A stretch of 64,000 nucleotides of DNA. Origin: CALGTL01 sp963579135. Lineage in GTDB: Bacteria > Chloroflexota > Dehalococcoidia > Lucifugimonadales > Australimonadaceae. The stretch spans positions 1-64,000 of the forward strand of contig CAUZFB010000002.1 in assembly GCA_963579135.1 (NCBI GenBank), in the 5' to 3' direction. The translations under genes and the position numbers were made by a program. Numbering within the stretch: position 1 is the first letter of the stretch; every line of letters begins with the position of its first letter. Below are positions 62,898-64,000 of this stretch, in pieces. A model generated the notes under the pieces. It did not search any database. It was not told the origin of the DNA and worked only from the letters and a program-made list of their open reading frames with translations.

Positions 62898-64000
62898 CTA
62901 CGTCAGCTTGATACCAGCGGCCTCCGCGGCGACGTCGTAGATGCGCTGAACCCGCAGGCCAACCGGGGCGTGCTTACCTGTAGGAGCCACGGACACGTCG
63001 CCCGTTTCGGGGTCCCATTGGCCGTCCAACGGGTTCTTGTTGTTCCGGGGTAGAACGAGCCGCTTGCCGATCTTGTTCTCCTGCCAGAGCTCGATGATTT
63101 CGTTCTTGGCGGGATCGCGGAACGTGTTCATTGGCTCACCGCCGTCAGCGACGATGTCCATCTGCTCCTGAAGCTGGCGCCGGTACAGGATGATGCCCTT
63201 GTCCGATTCGCCGAGCTTCTCCAGATTGCGCTGGGCCAGAGGGCCCTGCGTCACCCAGGCCATGGTATCCTGGCCGATGGTGTAGTCGACCGCGAAGCGG
63301 CCGTCCTCTCGACGAAGCGGCACCAGGCGGTGCGGGATCACGTCCTGCTCGGGCGCCGAAACGCCGGTGGGGGGAGCGTAGACGTTGTAGGTCCAGTGGA
63401 TGGTGTGGGTGTCGTCGACAGGCGTCCTCATCTGGAAGCCGGTGCCCACGCGCAACCAGTTCGGAAACACCACCGGGTGGCCAACCTTCCACGGAGTGTC
63501 GTCCTCGGTGGTGTCGGTGTAGGTGCGACGCTTGATGATGCCGTGTTCGAACGGCTCGAACCGGATCTTCGTGTGGCGTTTGCTGGGGGCAATCGCCTTG
63601 GGCTCCGTACCCATCAGCTCCAATTGGTAGTTGGACCAATAGCCGTGCAACCACTCTAGGTGGACCGGGTCGAGGGAGTTCTCCATACACTGAAGCCAGT
63701 TGCAGGGGAGCAGGGTCTCGCCGATGTCGCGTAAGACGTTGTCCCAGACGAACAGGTCCCATCGGGGAAGCAACGGCGCGGGCGTGGGGCCCAGGTACGC
63801 CCAGAGCATCCCGCCCATCTCCTCAACAGGGTAGCCCGCGATGCGAACCTTCTCCTTGAAGCGTCCGTCGGGGTGGACGGTTTCCTCGAAGGGTTGTTCG
63901 ATGCACTGGCCGGTCTCATCGAACATCCAGCCGTGGTACATGCAGCGTAGGCCCGTCTCTTCGGGGATGCCGTAGGAGAGATCAACGCGGCGGTGAGCGC
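62898..64000 (-). CDS. Rieske non-heme iron oxygenase, large subunit (copy E, partial at the window edge)
   Basis: The reading frame is open through the window edge. The visible part starts with AHRRVDLSYGIPEETGLRC and continues CMYHGWMFDETGQC, so one Rieske His and the second Cys/His pair are present, while the first Cys lies outside. The catalytic segment reads NWLQCMENSLDPVHLEWLH, and the C-terminus ends AEAAGIKLT. The gene resembles the pseudogene copy C closely, sharing the YHGWMFDETGQC and APLLPRW segments. Intact within the window; N-terminus not visible. Confidence 0.9.
   Translation of the reverse strand, partial: AHRRVDLSYGIPEETGLRCMYHGWMFDETGQCIEQPFEETVHPDGRFKEKVRIAGYPVEEMGGMLWAYLGPTPAPLLPRWDLFVWDNVLRDIGETLLPCNWLQCMENSLDPVHLEWLHGYWSNYQLELMGTEPKAIAPSKRHTKIRFEPFEHGIIKRRTYTDTTEDDTPWKVGHPVVFPNWLRVGTGFQMRTPVDDTHTIHWTYNVYAPPTGVSAPEQDVIPHRLVPLRREDGRFAVDYTIGQDTMAWVTQGPLAQRNLEKLGESDKGIILYRRQLQEQMDIVADGGEPMNTFRDPAKNEIIELWQENKIGKRLVLPRNNKNPLDGQWDPETGDVSVAPTGKHAPVGLRVQRIYDVAAEAAGIKLT

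Overview
The window reads as a piece of a GC-rich bacterial chromosome. The most likely source is Chloroflexota of the Dehalococcoidia/SAR202 type. This is an inference from three things: a ribosomal block with lineage-odd acidic protein tails, several Rieske oxygenase paralogues, and the overall gene style. No rRNA or tRNA gene is present to anchor the taxonomy.

Positions 1-8875 (minus strand) hold a fused str/S10 block transcribed rpsL-rpsG-fusA-rpsJ-rplC-rplD-rplW-rplB-rpsS-rplV-rpsC-rplP-rpmC-rpsQ, with no tuf between fusA and rpsJ. A good promoter candidate precedes rpsL. S17 has a long C-terminal extension that ends in exact 18-residue tandem repeats running off the window edge, and L3 has a similar acidic tail.

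Positions 9337-14004 (plus) carry a cobalamin adenosyltransferase, an FMN 2-hydroxyacid oxidase, hisH-hisA, a small PHA_gran_rgn-like protein and an MFS transporter. Positions 14144-29265 mix catabolic and housekeeping genes: an alpha/beta hydrolase lacking an obvious triad, an acetyl-CoA synthetase-like ligase, an intact Rieske oxygenase, a D-2-hydroxyacid dehydrogenase, an aldo/keto reductase, a decayed DHFR-like pseudogene, polA with a degenerate proofreading domain, a Rieske oxygenase with a one-base frameshift, and a minus-strand operon of two PqqC/TenA-like proteins followed by a NurA nuclease.

Positions 29688-45467 contain selB, an ornithine cyclodeaminase-like gene, a zinc-ribbon/SPFH pair, aconitase, an SDR, and an OsmC-family gene. 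In that OsmC gene an in-frame TGA sits exactly where the family has its peroxidatic cysteine, with a stem-loop just downstream. I read it as a selenoprotein, consistent with selB nearby. A degraded Rieske gene, an intact Rieske gene, and a rubrerythrin / GlpC-like Fe-S protein / DUF3501 cassette follow.

Positions 45493-52271 hold xthA, gpmA, an MmgE/PrpD protein, hemW, small proteins, ychF and a truncated receiver protein. Positions 52330-59996 (minus) form one tightly overlapping operon for an Mrp/Mbh-type cation/proton antiporter with a split MrpA and three large antiporter-like subunits. The window ends with an unknown protein, a two-domain VOC dioxygenase, a RidA protein and a fifth Rieske oxygenase cut by the edge. 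The strongest observation is the Sec-containing OsmC gene; next are the PqqC-like pair with NurA and the Rieske paralogues in different states of decay.
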